This document shows, piece by piece, positions 48,364 through 62,034 of a DNA stretch of 64,000 bases; the first letter of the stretch is position 1, and each line of letters begins with the position of its first letter. Source of the stretch: Certhia americana (lineage: Eukaryota; Chordata; Aves; Passeriformes; Certhiidae); contig JAGMWU010000077.1 in assembly GCA_018697195.1 (NCBI GenBank), positions 62,001-126,000 on the forward strand, given 5' to 3'. A model generated the notes under the pieces. The model ran no database searches and was not told the origin of the DNA. It worked only from the letters and a program-made list of their open reading frames with translations. The position numbers were made by a program, and so were the translations under genes.

Positions 48364-50823
48364 CTGGGAAAAAGGATTGACAACAGCTTTAAACAGAGCT
48401 CAGGGCCCCCATAACAGCTAAACAGAAAAATTAGACAGTTTCACCTTTTTTTGTTGTTTTTTTACACAAGGGGCAGCATGGCAAGGTAGAAGGGTCCACA
48501 GTTAAAGCCTTCCAGTGTCGGGGGGTGAATGTAAGCCTGGCAAGGCAGAGCTTAGTCCCCACCTGGCTGATAAAAAACACCACAAGATATTCCCAAAACT
48601 GCACTTAAGGGCAGCTCTGGGGCAGCTTTCAAGGCCAGACTAATCCCTATCAACTGTGAAAGCTGTGGAGTTGGTATGAAGAGCCTTTCTCCAGTCCTCT
48701 GTCACATGCTAAGAATGTTAAAGGAGTCCCAGTTTCCTTCACATAGTCTGAACTGCTTGGGAAAATCATGGAATGGTTTGTGTGGGAAGGGACCTTAAAG
48801 CCCATCCAGTGCCACCCCTTGCCATGGTCCCTCCATCCCTTGTCCCCAGTCCCTCTCCAGCTCTCCTGGAGCCCCTTTGGCCACTGGAAGGGGCTCTGAG
48901 CTCTCCTGGATCCTTTTCCAGGTGAGCACCCCCAGCTCTTCCAGCCTGGCTCCACCATGGCTCCAGCCCTGGAGCAGCTCTGTGACCTCTTCTGGACTCT
49001 TTAGGCCTAGAAACAAAACTATTTCTGAACTTTCACCAGACATTTTTCATTTAAGTAAATATAAACTCAAATGTCTCAACCACCACTTGAGTGGACAAAG
49101 CACCTCTGTTCACTGTTGCAATAAAATACCTCATTCTGTGGCTTTCTGGTGATTGAGACTTCTAAAAACATATTTTAATGCAATTAATATTTAATATACT
49201 CTGGTTTTGGTGGCCTGCCCACACTATCACAACACAACACAGTGTTACCCTATCCTGCAAGGCACTGGTTTAAGGTTTATTTATTGTTTATCACTTCATA
49301 TAACAAAGATGAAGAGATAAGCTGCAGATAAAGAGATAAGATAAAGATCAAGAGAGAAGCTGAAGAAAACTAACACAATAATCCATGATAACTATGGCAC
49401 CCTGATATTCCATTCCCCCAGCCAGGCTGTTCAATGTGAGCTAACAAGTTACATGTAGGGTGCATATAACACACAATGTTAAATATTTATGTGGTATTTC
49501 AAAGATATTTGAAGATATAATTTCAAGATATAAGGCTATTTTTTCTTTATTTAAAGAGAGGAAGTGCTGCCAAAGAAAGCAATGTAAACTTCTGTACAAC
49601 ATCACTATATTTGGTTATGTTGATTTTATGTAATAAAAAGATACCAGCTAGAAGTAAAAACCTGCATCTACTTGTAAAACAAACATAACGTAAACAGCAA
49701 GAACTTGCCATTAATGCATGAAACTCAACCCACAAGCATCTACCTCTAAAGGCAAACTTTGGCAGAGTCTAATTACAGCCATTTGACCACAGGACAGAAT
49801 GTGCCTAAACAAAGCTTTGTGCTTCATCCTGAAGGCACAAATATTAAACAAAGCTGGGAACAAACGCAGGTATTAAAGAGTCAGCAAAACTCAAATGAAC
49901 TCTGTGAATTGTAGAGTAACTTCTAAAGCACCAGCTGCACCTGGGATGCACTGCTGGTGTGGAGAGGAGAAGGAAAAGCCAAAGCACTGTCCAAAAATAA
50001 CTCAGATCCAAACAAAACATGAGCCATTCTTGCTTTGTACAGCACTAGGTCTGCAAGGAGCAGCCATCAGAGGTGACATAGTCTGGAAAACAACAGCAAG
50101 AGTTGTTTTCCAGCAGAAAATGCATCCAGCATTACCTCCCGTGGCCCTGTGCTGAGGCATCCCAGCCACACTCCTGGAAATACCAGGAGTTCAATGCATA
50201 TGAATTTATTGAGGCAAGACCAAACCCCAATTGAATTACAAAACATCTTTTGCTTTATTAGCTCAGATAGAAATAGAATTAAAAAGAAACAGCAAGGCTA
50301 ACCGTGTAGTTTATCTAGCAAATTTAGTTACACCACACTGAGATGTCAAAATGATAACGAGTGTAGTGACTGCAGGGATTCCTGGTGCACAGGGGAGCAG
50401 TCAGCCTGCACTGGGGCTGAGGCAGCAACAAGAACCATGAAAAACACTGGCAGCATTACCACACTGAGATTGTTTTTGCATTGGGACATCATTCCAGGCA
50501 AAACTGCCTCGCCACGACTGCTCCGACCAGCTGAAAAAGGAGAGGAGGTGGCAAGGTTTTAATTTGGAGCCTTTTCTTCCTCCTGTACAGCAGTACCCTG
50601 TTAAATACCTGCTGTTAATGCCAGGCAGGGCTGTCAGTAACAACCAGATCAATAAAAAAGAGACAGGGCAAAATAAGCCTAATAGGCCAAGTCTGTACCC
50701 AATGCATTTTATGATCCTGTCTTTAATTAGACAAGGTGCTCGAACTTATCACAAGCTGCTAATTATGATTAATCTATCCAATTTAGCAGTCTCTAATTAA
50801 GAACAACAGCCCACAAACCTTAC
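48364..50823 (-). other. PATJ intron
   Basis: 2.46 kb with a sense-oriented CR1 (48767-49005) and a GATAA-rich stretch near 49313-49350. Otherwise unique. Confidence 0.75.
48767..49005 (-). mobile_element. CR1 LINE 3'-end copy, minus orientation
   Basis: Starts ATCATGGAATGGTTTGTGTG, then GGAAGGGACCTTAAAGCCCA, CCTCCATCCCTTGTCCCCAG, CAGCTCTCCTGGAGCCCCTT: reverse complement of CR1, so sense with PATJ. Confidence 0.93.
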
Positions 50824-50896
50824 CTCAATAGCAGAGTGGGAGCCTGAAGGCAGTGGGAAGGGGGTGACAGCCATCTGGTTGACTGCATCTTCACTT
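50824..50896 (-). CDS. PATJ: PATJ exon, PDZ6-PDZ7 linker, part 1
   Basis: 73 bp; one base completes an Arg codon, then [20 protein letters not shown] and SAIE, ending at phase 0 before GTAAGG. The [13 protein letters not shown] motif directly after PDZ6 is highly characteristic of PATJ. Confidence 0.95.
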
Positions 50897-51673
50897 CTGT
50901 ACAAGAAAACAACACCACGTTACACACCAAACCAGGGGGGACAAACTTTTCCTTGGACTTGGTTCTGCCCACTAAGAAAACACCCTCACTGGCATGACAA
51001 TTGCTTCTTACCAGTTAGAGCTTAGAAAATCCCTTCATTTTTGCTCTGGTTCCTTGCTCCCCAGCAGATCACATCCCTCCTTGGGACCAGAGGAGGCTCA
51101 CCTGGGACACGCTGACATCATGTCCTTTGGAAATCTAATTTTGTGTGGATTATCGGAGGATGCAGTTGAAGTTTATGGTCCCTACACATCCATAGATGTG
51201 CTCACACTTGGCCTCTTTTAATGGTCTCTACATCTGTAAACTGCTTGTTTATAGTTTCCCATTCACGTTACTGAAATCCAATACCTGCTTTAATATAACA
51301 GATTGCTTTTTGCTTTTTTTGTTCATTTTTGCTGCGGTCTTTTCTAAAAGACTAAACGTAAAAACTTGGAAGAGATTTTATGAAAGGCAGGGAAAAGAGG
51401 AGATGAACACTGATTCTCCCTACATATGAAGTGAATTATTTTACCAAAATGCTTATGATGCATGGCATCTTTTTCCTGTCTCTTTAAAAAGCCTCTGAAG
51501 ATGACATCTGATTACTTTGGTTTTTTATTTAACAGCATTCTGCCTTGCTGATATTTTTCCTCGATTGCCATTTAAACTGATTTGTTTTCTGGAATTAGCT
51601 CTGCACTTTTTTGGCCTCTGTAAAATGAAGCCAGGTAACAGATGATTTCAGTGATATCGTTTAAGGCAAATCA

Positions 51674-51985
51674 TCACAGAATCACAGAACAGTCTGGGGG
51701 GGGAAGGGACCTTAAAAAACCCATTCAGTGCCACCCCTGCCGCGGGCAGGGACACATTTCACTGTCCCAGGGTGCTCCAACCTGGCCTTGGACACTCCCA
51801 GGGATCCAGGGGCAGCCACAGCTTCTCTGGGCACCCTGTGCCAGGGCCTGCACACCCTCACAAGGTGGAATTTCTTCCCAAAATCCAATCTAAATCTACC
51901 TCAGACAGCTTCAAGCCATCCCCCCCATCCTATCACTTCATGCCCTCTCACAAAGTCCCTTCTCCAGTCTTTTTGCAGGAGGAAT
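51674..51985 (-). mobile_element. CR1 LINE 3'-end copy, minus orientation
   Basis: ATCACAGAATCACAGAACAG (the CR1 tail repeat reversed), GGGAAGGGACCTTAAAAAAC, CCTGGCCTTGGACACTCCCA, CAGCTTCTCTGGGCACCCTG, TGCCAGGGCCTGCACACCCT. More than 300 bp, in PATJ sense. Confidence 0.95.
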
Positions 51986-54900
51986 CAGTGATGTTGCTGC
52001 TTCACAGCCACAGTTGTTAGATGAAAGGAAGTGACTTCTCACAGCTCTTCCAGGTTTGATTTCTGGTCCTCTTAACTACATTCCATGTTACTGTGACACC
52101 AGCAGAATTTTTTTCCTCTTTAATTTCTGGAATAAACTATTAGACTAGTACGTGTTTCGAACACAATTTATGGAAGTGCCTGAAAGAAGAAAAGTCTCAT
52201 TTTGTCCCTGAAGGGTTAAAACACACGGAGCTGGCATGTTCTGATCACTGAGGAACAACACTGTGAATCAACAGCTCTCAGCACAGCAGCGAATGGGAGT
52301 CACAGGCATTTTGAAACGATAAATCCTGCAGGCAAAGGTTGGTGAATTCATTTACTTATCTCCAACCACACAGCCACACAATTCAAAGGAGCTGGCTGGG
52401 TGCTGCTCAGAGCTGAACTGGCTCCCAGCCTCTGCTCCTGGCCCTGCTCAGAGCCTTGCAAGAGTGAGAACCCAGGCTGGGAGCGGGCTCATGGTGCAGA
52501 GACAGGACAGGCACAGAACCAAGCCCATGAATTTCATCAGCATTTCACAATTTCCAAGTGCATTTTAGCCCACAGGGCATATTGGGCAAGGACATTTTCC
52601 CTGCTCTTATCTTCGTGAGACATCGATCTCATTATGGTTGGTGCTTTTCTAACCTACAGGGATAAATCAGCACAGGAGAGGCCCAGTGATTTTGTGATTT
52701 CTCCTTGACTGCAGAGGTTTTCCTGACAACAGTTTATGTGAAGTACAATCAGCATGAAAACCAACCCCACTCTGCAGTTCACAATGCAGGCTGCATGCTG
52801 TGCAATTAGGAGCAAGCATGGAAATAAAGAGGAACATATATCTTAGCTTTTCTAAGAAATACCCCAAAAATTGCTAGACAGAAGCTTCATGACAAACTGG
52901 GGTGTAATTAATCATCCAAACAAGTATTCCCTTCATACACACGCACCCCTTTGTACTTTTTTTCCATCAGTGGGAAAAAAGATATCTTTATGCAGCTTCA
53001 AGTGGATGGCCATTTTTATTCCAAGTAATAAAAAAACACTTATGGTAATTCCCTGGGGAAAAAAAAATGTAAAAGTACAAAAAACCCCAAGGTTACGCAG
53101 TGTCACAACTTGTAATCTCCCCCTGCTAGGACTCGTACATATTTAAATACTTTAATGCTGCTTCAAAGGAGAATGCTTCAAAGCAGAATCAAAGTGGGAA
53201 TATATTTTAAAGTGACAGATCTAATAATAAATTGCTGTTTCTGCTCTCCACTTCCACAAGTGTCCTCAACTAAAACGTGAATTTATTTATGGCTAAAAGA
53301 AGCAATCATTTTCTTTTGATGCAGGGGCAGAGAGCTTAGAAGTCTGAACATCATATTCAAATTACAGTGACTGCAGACGAGCATTCAACATATTTGCCAA
53401 TAGTTGCTCCAGAACCACCTCCAAAAAAGCTGTTCCCAGTTACTGGTGCTCAATATTGCTTGGGGTTAAGGTGTCTAAACCTTCACACTCCAGATAAAGG
53501 CTTCATTCCTTACTACATTAACGGGACCCCTGGACACTCCCCACCCTGTCTTGTAGACCAAAAACCAAAACTGATGTTTTGCTCCACCTGCACACCTTTG
53601 CAGCTTAAGCAAAGACAAATCATTTACTAATGACTTAAATACCACAAAAAACTGGTACAAAAGAAGCCTAAACAAAGCCACATGCAAATATAAATCCAAA
53701 GGGAACACCCAAGGCTGAAGGGAAGCTGAAGTTGGGTGCTGTAAGGCAAAACCAAGAGAAATCCCATACCAGACCCACTCAGAGGGCAACCCCAGCACCT
53801 AAATGATTTAATTCATCACAGGACACACTGAATTGCTCTCTGGGGCTCCTGACCACTTTTGATTCATCACAGACGTCCAGATGTCCTCTGGATGTCTAAA
53901 CCAAGGGAGGAGAACCTCCTGCCAAAATATCTACAGCCACACAGCTCATCAACACTGAGAGCAATTTGACAACAGCTTTGCAAGGGGCTGTGGATTCTTT
54001 ATGTGGGGATATATCAAGAATCAGAAGAAAAACCCTATGGCTTGTATGAAGTGACAGAAAATCTTGGAACAGAGCTGTGAACGAGGGAATAAATGCTTCC
54101 TCTGTAAGGTGACACCAGGACATAAAGTCTTGCAGATTATCAAAGCTTATATTGCCCTCATCCTGCTTGTTAAGTTAAAATAAAAATCTTGTATTTTCTC
54201 AGCTTTGTCTTCCCTCTCCTTTGGAAAAGAGGAGCTGCAGGAAAGCTGCACACTGAGCAGACACATTGGGTTTCTCCTCCAGCTGGGGCAAGGCAGGACC
54301 TTTGTGCTCTGCATGTCCCTGAAAAATCTCCCCCACAACAGCAAGAACAGTCTTGTTCTGCACTTCCTCTCCATCCATTCCCAGTTACATGGGAGCCACA
54401 CAGGTATTTTAAATGAACAACTAATGTTCATGTAAACTGCAGCTTAGGTCATCAAAGGTTTTGAAGGAGCCCAAATGACTGAACTTCCTGAACCCTGTTC
54501 CCACATGTGTATGACAGAGAGGAGGAAACAGCTCTGGAGAAAACAGGAAAAGTCCAAACTTGCACACACACACAGGGCCTGGCAAGGGCTTATTTTTAAA
54601 GCTTTCCCACATGAAAGAGCCTCAGCAATCAAAGCAAGTAAAAACAGGAGTTTATACTCCTAAAATATGGCCAATTATGTAGTTTTGAACAAACGTAAAA
54701 ATAATTCCTAAAGCATGGCAGTATTTGAGAGTGGCACTAAACATAAAATGTCACTTCTAGAGGCTCTGAAAGAGTCAAAATCTCAGAAAGGGGGAGTGTT
54801 GAACAACCCAGACACTCCCCAGTCCTTGGAGTAGAAGGATCTCTCTCCTCTGCACATCACCATAAATAACAGGAGATTACACCTGGAAGTGGAAGGAGGG

Positions 54901-55957
54901 GTTGGGTGACAGATTTGTGGGCTTCACAATCCCACCAGCAGGAAGCAGCAATATCAGAGCAGTGACTGGAGTGTGGGAGGGCTCAGGACAGATAACAGAT
55001 GGTATTGAAATCAGAAAAAAACCCTCACTATTAAAGCATTTCTCATGGTTCATCACAGCACAAGGCAATTTTCTTTTAAGGGATAAAGGTAGACCAAAGA
55101 GTGACTCACAGGAGCAAACACAATGGGAGGATGGTTTGAAATCAGTGGAATTCACTTTGATTCAAGCATTCAGCTATATTTGATCTGCTTATTATACCAA
55201 CACTGAAGCACCAAACCAGATTAAAAGCAGTTAATTGAGCATGGAAAAAACACTGAATTTGCTGAATCATAAAATTCTCACTGTAAAAGAGCATTCTGAT
55301 GTAAACTGGATTTCCTACTCCAGATGTAAAAGCTAATTATATTGTTTCATTATGCATTTTACAGGGATGGACTTACAGCACATGAACAGAACCCACAAGG
55401 GGTAGAAACACATCCTGTTTTGGGGCACGGACACTCCAAAAAGAAGCAAGTCCTCTTCTCATATTATTACCTGCCTAATTCCTGTTGGAGAATCAGAGCA
55501 AGAATTTCAAAAGGCAACTGTTACATCCCTTATTGCCCCTGAAAAAAGGGAAGTGACACTGTAACTGCAAATCTTTTAGATGCTCTTAGAAGCTCAAGTA
55601 ATTAATGAGACCACTGGGAAACAGGGCTGTGTTAAGACCTATATTTTGGAACCTGGCCAAAATCAACTGTTTTAAATAATCATCATCAACTTAATTGAGG
55701 AAGAGGCGCTCATAAAGCTGAGTGAGAAGCCTTCAAACATAAGGGGGTGTCTGTGATTCTCACAAGAGCTACCGAGCTGTGTCTCATCAGCAAAAATTCC
55801 AGGAAAGGGTGGGAATGCAATTGTAACACTACCTGGGTGTAAAAAAGTGTGAACAGACTTTTACAGCATGCATGGTAAGTCAGGATTTTAGCAAAAAAGT
55901 CAAAAAGGCTGAGGTTACCTTTTATCCTTTATCTTTGTTGAGAAAAAGAAATAAATC

Positions 55958-56018
55958 TGGGGTTGGAGCTGGATAATCTTTAAGGTCCCTTCCAACCCAA
56001 ACCATTCTATGGTTCTCT
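55958..56018 (+). mobile_element. CR1 LINE terminus, short
   Basis: GGGGTTGGAGCTGGATAATC, TTTAAGGTCCCTTCCAACCC, AAACCATTCTATGGTTCT: the last 60 bp of a CR1. Confidence 0.85.
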
Positions 56019-58455
56019 GAAGTTATTTAATGATAGTTATTACAGCTCTCACAGAAAGGCTTTTCTGTGCCCAGGAATTTCTGGGCTTCTTTCACAACTG
56101 ATTAAGGAGTTTATGGAAACATCCCCCTGCCCTGCACATGAACCAAAACACCAGGAATAGGAAAACCTGGATGCTGTTTCCTGCTTCCAAGTGGAAAGCA
56201 GCATGCTTATCACTCAGCATCCTGAATCTCAGGGAAAAAAGGCCTCAGGGTATCAGAGAGGGCACTTGGAATAGCCCAAAAATTCCACCAATTTGGCTTT
56301 TATGCCCTGAATCAGCTCAGTCACGACCTTTTTAGGCTGTGGATTGATGTGTTTCTGGAAAATTATAATCTGCTCAGGTTTTTCACTGGTGAAATGAGAA
56401 TATTCTTGTTTTTATGAACATGAAGACCAAATTAATTTCTCCCATGACTCCTGCAGTCCATGTCATTTTGCTATGGTGAGCTGTGGTGTAACGTAGCCAA
56501 AACACATCCAGAGGCACAAAAAGGCCACAGCTCATGTTTTCACTCAGCAGCATCCACTGGGTTTGTGGTCTGAGGTGGAGGAATGGGAAGCACCAAGACA
56601 GACTGGGCTCATGGAACACAGTTTGCATGAGAAGAGCAAATAACTCTTGCTTGTCCTTACAATCCACATTTAAGAGAGACAGTCTAATTTGTCTTTGCTA
56701 GAACTCGACCACATGTCAAAAAACAAGGGACATTATTTTTCTCCCCACATTTGGGGCAGTGCTCCAATTACTCAGGACATCCTCTCAGTGGGAGAATTCC
56801 CAATTATTGCTGTTCCAGTGGCTGCCTGGGGAGAGCAAACAAACCCATCAGCTGCCAGTGTAAGGCCAAGAGCAGTGACAAGACGTTGTGCCCTTGGGAA
56901 GATGCAACCAAGACTGCAACTTCAGCAGCAGCATTTAAAAGTAGAAATTGGGGTTGTTTTGTTTCAAACTCTTGAGATGGAAACAAGAATCACCCAATGG
57001 TATTCCCAATATCTATTTCTAGTATCTCCTGAACGTTTGAGATAAATTTTCGCCTCGAAAGTCACAATCTGAAAAGGGGAATTGTAGCTGAGAACCTACA
57101 TGGCCCTTTGTGTCTCAAACATGATCCAAAAGACACATCAAGGATCTCCAGCCCATGGGAAGGGGATCTGACAGGGCCCATTCCCTGGAGTTCTGCTTGG
57201 AGCACCAGGGAAGGCTGCAAGGAGCCCCTGCTCTTGGCCTGGGCTCCCACAAGTTGTGGTTTTTGCCTCTGGAACTTCCAACCAGACACATTTTCCACAG
57301 GCAATTAAATAATGGTGAGTGAGCTGTGGGACGTGACGTTTAATTTTCAATGGCTGGGGAAAGTAACACGGGAGCTGCAGGCAAGAGCATTAATCTCCTC
57401 CAGATCCCCCAAGCTGCCAAGGATAGCAACTCATTCCTCACGGTGTTAATGCTGCTCTTCCATCATTTCTGGGCATGCTGCACCAGGCAGAGCCATGGCA
57501 GTAAATGCACACATTTATATGCATTCACCCACAGATTATTACATTGTTCACAGGGAGGCTGGGGATGAGCCAGGAATATAAAACAATATCAAGTGTGATG
57601 TATGTGTGGGTGGGAAGACCACCTTATAAAAAAAAATGGCACAGGGGTAAGTGCCCAGCAAAAGTCACAGCTGCAATTTATTCATAAATACACATCTATG
57701 AAATTCCAGCCTGTTAAAGCATGTATGAGTCCTGGGAAAGAGGCAGCTTCTTCCCAGACCTCCTGCCCAGGGTCAGGGGAGCAGAACTTCCTGAAGTACT
57801 GAGGGAATGCATGCAGGTGTCTTTAATTCACGTACTAAGAGGAAAAATTTTCATGCTTGGAGCAAAAGAAAAATGCCCACATGTAATTTTTATGCAGATG
57901 AAAGGATGTTTTAGCATATTCCCTCCCACACAATCCAGTGCTCCTTGGCAAAGTCAGGCTTCCCCTCTGTACAAACAAGCCCTTGCTGACTTTCAAAATC
58001 CTCTTTTGATGCCCACACAAAAGCATCCTTCTGACTTCCACCCAGCCCGTGCACTATGTGCTTCATCCCTGCTCCTCTCACAGCAATCCCAAGCCTCTGC
58101 ACCATTTCTACTCCCTCCTGGCTGGATGAACAAGCTGCCCTCTCCAACCCTGTGCTGAACCATCCCAAAGCACTTTAGGAAGTTGTGGGAGAAGCAGCTC
58201 CAAAACCCAAGAGGAATAGTTTAAATTTTCAGCAGACACCCCTAAAATAAGCATTCATTTCCATTAGATTTTTTTTTTTTTTACATTATTATGGAGAACT
58301 CTTCAACTGTTCCAAGAAGAACAGTCACGGAAAAGGCTTATTCAGCTTCAAAGAAAACTGAGAAAGTTCAGCATGTGCAAAAGCAGGCTAAATATGTAAA
58401 TATGTCACAGAATAGGCTGAAGTGCAACAAATGTTTTGATGAGGACTGTTCTTAC

Positions 58456-58547
58456 CGTATGAAAACCAGCTTGACCTTTGATGGGGCAGTTTTAATGATT
58501 GCAGACGCATTCTGGTGGCTTCTTCCATACAATATCTGATTGTTTAT
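58456..58547 (-). CDS. PATJ: PATJ exon, end of PDZ6
   Basis: The most 5' PATJ exon found: 92 bp after TTCTTTTAACAG, ending two bases into an Arg codon before GTAAGA. Encodes [20 protein letters not shown] and [10 protein letters not shown]. It carries helix B of PDZ6 ([10 protein letters not shown], with class I His) and the final strand. [16 protein letters not shown] is typical of PATJ/MPDZ; the exon after it settles PATJ. The preceding exon with the rest of PDZ6 must lie beyond 64,000. Confidence 0.96.
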
Positions 58548-59231
58548 CTGTTAAAAGAAAATGATTTTCATGTAAGTGGAGGAGTACACCTTGTTCTAAT
58601 TTATACCACGAAGACTTCCAAGTTTACTGTGGGATAAGGAGATAAGGCTCAAAGAAAATGTGGTCTCCAAATCTTGATCTATATAAAACAGGAACCAATG
58701 CAGAGCTAATTTACTGTTATTAGTAAACCACAAATGAGAGAAATACTTTTATTTTTTCCCCCACAGATCCCTCAAACGGGTTTTAAGGACTATTCCCAGA
58801 TTTTTGGAAAACAGCTTGATCTGAGGAGAATCATATAGATGTATACAGAATCACACAGATGTGACAACAGCACAGATGTTTAGATAGACACTCCTGCACT
58901 TTGCCTGCAGGCTCTGGGCATTTAGGAAAACTGGCTGCTAAGATTGTGCTGACTCCTCAGTTCTGCTGGAGGAAACAGGAGTGGGAGTCAGGGAGGTGAA
59001 GGGCAATTTAAGGACGTGCTGCTGCCTCACTTTTGCTGTGATGGATCTACACCTGAGCACAGCAGCAGACTCCAGGCACTGCTCTGGACACAAGGAAATT
59101 CTGCAGCTTTTAGGGCAAAACAGCCTGGCCACAGCATGACCCAGGTGGGCAGCAAGGCCATGGCACCTGGACTGGTCAGCAGTGATGTGACCACAGCACC
59201 AGGAAACTGCTGAAACACATCCAGTCCTGGG

Positions 59232-59712
59232 GCAATTTTGGAACCCCCAGTCAAAGAGGGACATGGAGAGGCTGGAGAGTGTCCAAGGGAAGGGAATGGA
59301 ACTGGGGAAGGGTCTGGAGCCCCAGGAGAGCTGGAAAGGGGCTCAGCCTGGAGCAAAGGAGGCTCAGGGGGGCCCTTGTGGCTCTGCACAGCTCCCTGCC
59401 AGGAGGGGACAGTGAGGGAGGGTCGGGCTGTGCTGCCAGGGAACAGGGACAGGAGGAGAGGGAACAGCCTCAGGCTGGGCCAGGGGAGATTTAGATTGGA
59501 TATTTGGGAAAATTGCTTCATGGGAAGGGTTTTACAGCCCTGGCACAGCTGCCCAGGGCAGTGGTGGAGCCCCCATCCCTGGAGGGATTTAAAAGCTGTG
59601 TGGATGTGGCAGTTGGGGACATGGGGCTGTGGTGGCCTTGGCAGTGCTGGGGGAACAGTTGGACTCTGTGTCTTAGAGGACTTTTCCAACCTAAACAATC
59701 CTATGCTTCAAT
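59232..59712 (+). mobile_element. CR1 LINE 3' copy, about 480 bp (longest here)
   Basis: GAACCCCCAGTCAAAGAGGG, GAGAGGCTGGAGAGTGTCCA, GGGCCCTTGTGGCTCTGCAC, CAGGGAACAGGGACAGGAGG, CCCAGGGCAGTGGTGGAGCC, GGGACATGGGGCTGTGGTGG, TTTTCCAACCTAAACAATCC. It generates a spurious 223-codon open frame on the minus strand and a 158-codon one on the plus strand; neither resembles CR1 ORF2 or a host protein. Confidence 0.96.
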
Positions 59713-62034
59713 AGTGCAGTTTTTTCCTCCCACTCTAAATTTACAACATAATATTTACATTCACATTTGATACACCAATGCTGCTTAAAACAATAACGAC
59801 AACGGAGCCCAGGAACAATTTAGTCGTGATTATAGAAGGAATTTTTGTTACTGCAGATGTTTGTATTGGATTCTGGGTTTGTGATCTTAGAAGGATTTTT
59901 TTTTTTTTTCATTCAAACAAGAAGTAACAGGCCAAGTCTTCCAGACTGGTGTGATATGGGCTAGTCAGACACATTAGAAATATTCACAAATCTTATTTTC
60001 AGTGGGTCAAAACAGGATGCAAGTTCACCAGTTAAATAAGGACGATGCAAGCACAAGAATAAACCCCCTAACACTTGATTACTGATTGGGATAGAAGTGC
60101 AAAATTTTTACCTACCAAGTCTTTTATTGTACGAAGAGGGACCTGAGAAAGGTCTGAAAGGAAATAATAGCACCATTCCCAAAGAGTTAACAGGGTTCTG
60201 CCTGCAACTGCCATGGTGGGAAAGGAGCAACATCTTGGGTCATGCTCCATTAATCAAACATCAATTTAAAAATCCAGTGGCAAAAATGAATGAATGCTCA
60301 GCTGCAGTCTGGCTTCAAACTTAACTTGAAATTTTCAGTGAGTTTGTTGACTTAATTTCTCTAAGTTTGAGAATAAATTGTTCACTGGGAGTACTATATA
60401 TGCTTTACAAATTGTTTGGATTTAGTTAAATTACCATCAATTCTCCTAAACAGCAGACTCCTTAGATTAAAATTTATAGTCTTTCCTCTGGCTAAATTAA
60501 TCCTATTCACTACATGTATCAAATAGTCCAAAATTTAATTAGCTGTGAGCTGGGTCTCTAAGTTGTAATTATTTAATTACTCCAAAATGAAGGCATAATC
60601 AAAGTAATATATCTCCACAAGGTTTTGGACTGTCCTACAGAATTATTACACCCAGTATTAACTTTTCTTTCTTTCCTTTTTTTTTTTTTTTTTTGGTAAG
60701 TACACTTTCTTTTACAAAATAAATTAATACTCCGTTAGCTGCAGATACCACAGTGATGAGCAAAACACCAAAGCCTAGTTAAATAAAACAAAACAGAGAA
60801 CATGTAAGATTTCAGAAGAAACACCATTTTAAATCTTTCAAATTAAATAAAGTAACCCATCAGATTAACCAAACAGTACTCTGGGAGTCAAAACCTATAA
60901 ATCTGTGCCTTACTTTTTTGCATTAGAGATTAGAAAAGAAAAACAAAGCCTCGACTAAGCAGAAGAAATAAACTGATCTAAATCAACCTCAATTCTTCTT
61001 TAAACGTCTCTTTCCATAACTCCTTGGAAAGTCAGCAGAGCTCAGAGAAAGATAAAGAGTTGCTGCAGGTATGAGGTCAGGTCAGCACACAAGTTCAGCC
61101 TTTAATGTAATCACCCATTGCTTTATGGCAGATTTAATCACAGATCCCAAATGTACTGTTGCCTTCACCTACAAAAGTTTTGGTTTACAGTTTCATGCAC
61201 TGAAGTAGCAGAAAGTACAAACTCACTGAAATCCGAGCTCCTGAGTTCAGAGGAAAAAATCTCCAGGATTGTTTGCTTCTCAAACTTTAATTTGCAGAAG
61301 AGAAACATTAGATATGGATATTAAAAAAAAAGCCAACCCACACTGTTTTTACTACGTGGCAGTAATGGAAATCCATAAAATTAGTATCATCTGATTTTTA
61401 TGAAAATCAAGTTAAATGATACCCCAAAGCTAGTAAAAATACTGGCATAGCTTTCTGTAATAATTATTTCTTTGTACAATGCACTGGGTTCCTTCTTACC
61501 ACAGGAATTGTAGAATTTCAAGATACAACCAGACTCTCTGAAACAATGGGGAAAGTTTCAAACCCTTTTTTTATCAGTCAAATTTCACATACTGAAACCC
61601 CATAAAGTACACCGAGCTCCCCAGTAACAAAAGCATGAGGAAAGCATTGGAGAGAAAAACTAATTAGAATGTGAATTTCCCTCTCCTCACCAAATTTCTT
61701 GCTGGGCACATGTTTAAGCATGTGCATCATCTAAAGTGATCAACAGACCATAAAATCCGTAAGGACAGAAAATATCCTGCTCTGAGCTGGCAGCTGATCC
61801 CCGTGGCTCCCCACCTGGGGAGTGTGGAGAAAGGACATTGGGAAGTCACAGATTGCCTGTGCCCTCCTGCCCAGCAACCTCCCCCTCCCAGCTTTACCTG
61901 CTGCCAGCCTGAAAATCACCACCCAAACCCAGCCTGGGCTGGGGAACCTGCACACAAAGCACACAAATAAAGGATTTGCATCCTCTGAAAAGACCAAAAG
62001 GACACCTGGAGCAGCTTGTGCAGAGAAAATGTGG

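Larger units (their letters stand above)
50897..58455 (-). other. PATJ intron, 7.6 kb
   Basis: Contains a sense CR1 (51674-51985), a short antisense CR1 terminus (55958-56018) and a T12-13 run near 58269-58281. The rest is unique sequence in which no exon fitting the phase (2 to 2) was found. Confidence 0.7.
13193..58547 (-). other. PATJ: PATJ (INADL) gene, 3' part, 17 coding exons
   Basis: Gene-level entry for the minus-strand exons listed below. Summed coding length is 1,851 bp, 616 codons plus stop, with matching phases at all 16 junctions. PATJ is a cytoplasmic scaffold with an N-terminal L27 domain and ten PDZ domains. It is tethered to PALS1 and through it to Crumbs at the apical junctional region, and its PDZ domains also bind tight-junction proteins. 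This segment contains the end of PDZ6 (codons 1-31), a linker (32-168), PDZ7 (about 169-251), PDZ8 (263-346), a second linker, PDZ9 (408-494) and PDZ10 (530-616). The paralogue MPDZ is excluded by the specific linker and PDZ strings and by adjacency to KANK4. The L27 domain and PDZ1-5 lie beyond 64 kb. Confidence 0.93.

Noticed and set aside
59027..59698. A 223-codon open frame on the minus strand and a 158-codon one on plus
   Set aside because: Both are chance frames through a G/C-rich CR1 copy. Neither resembles CR1 reverse transcriptase or a host protein.
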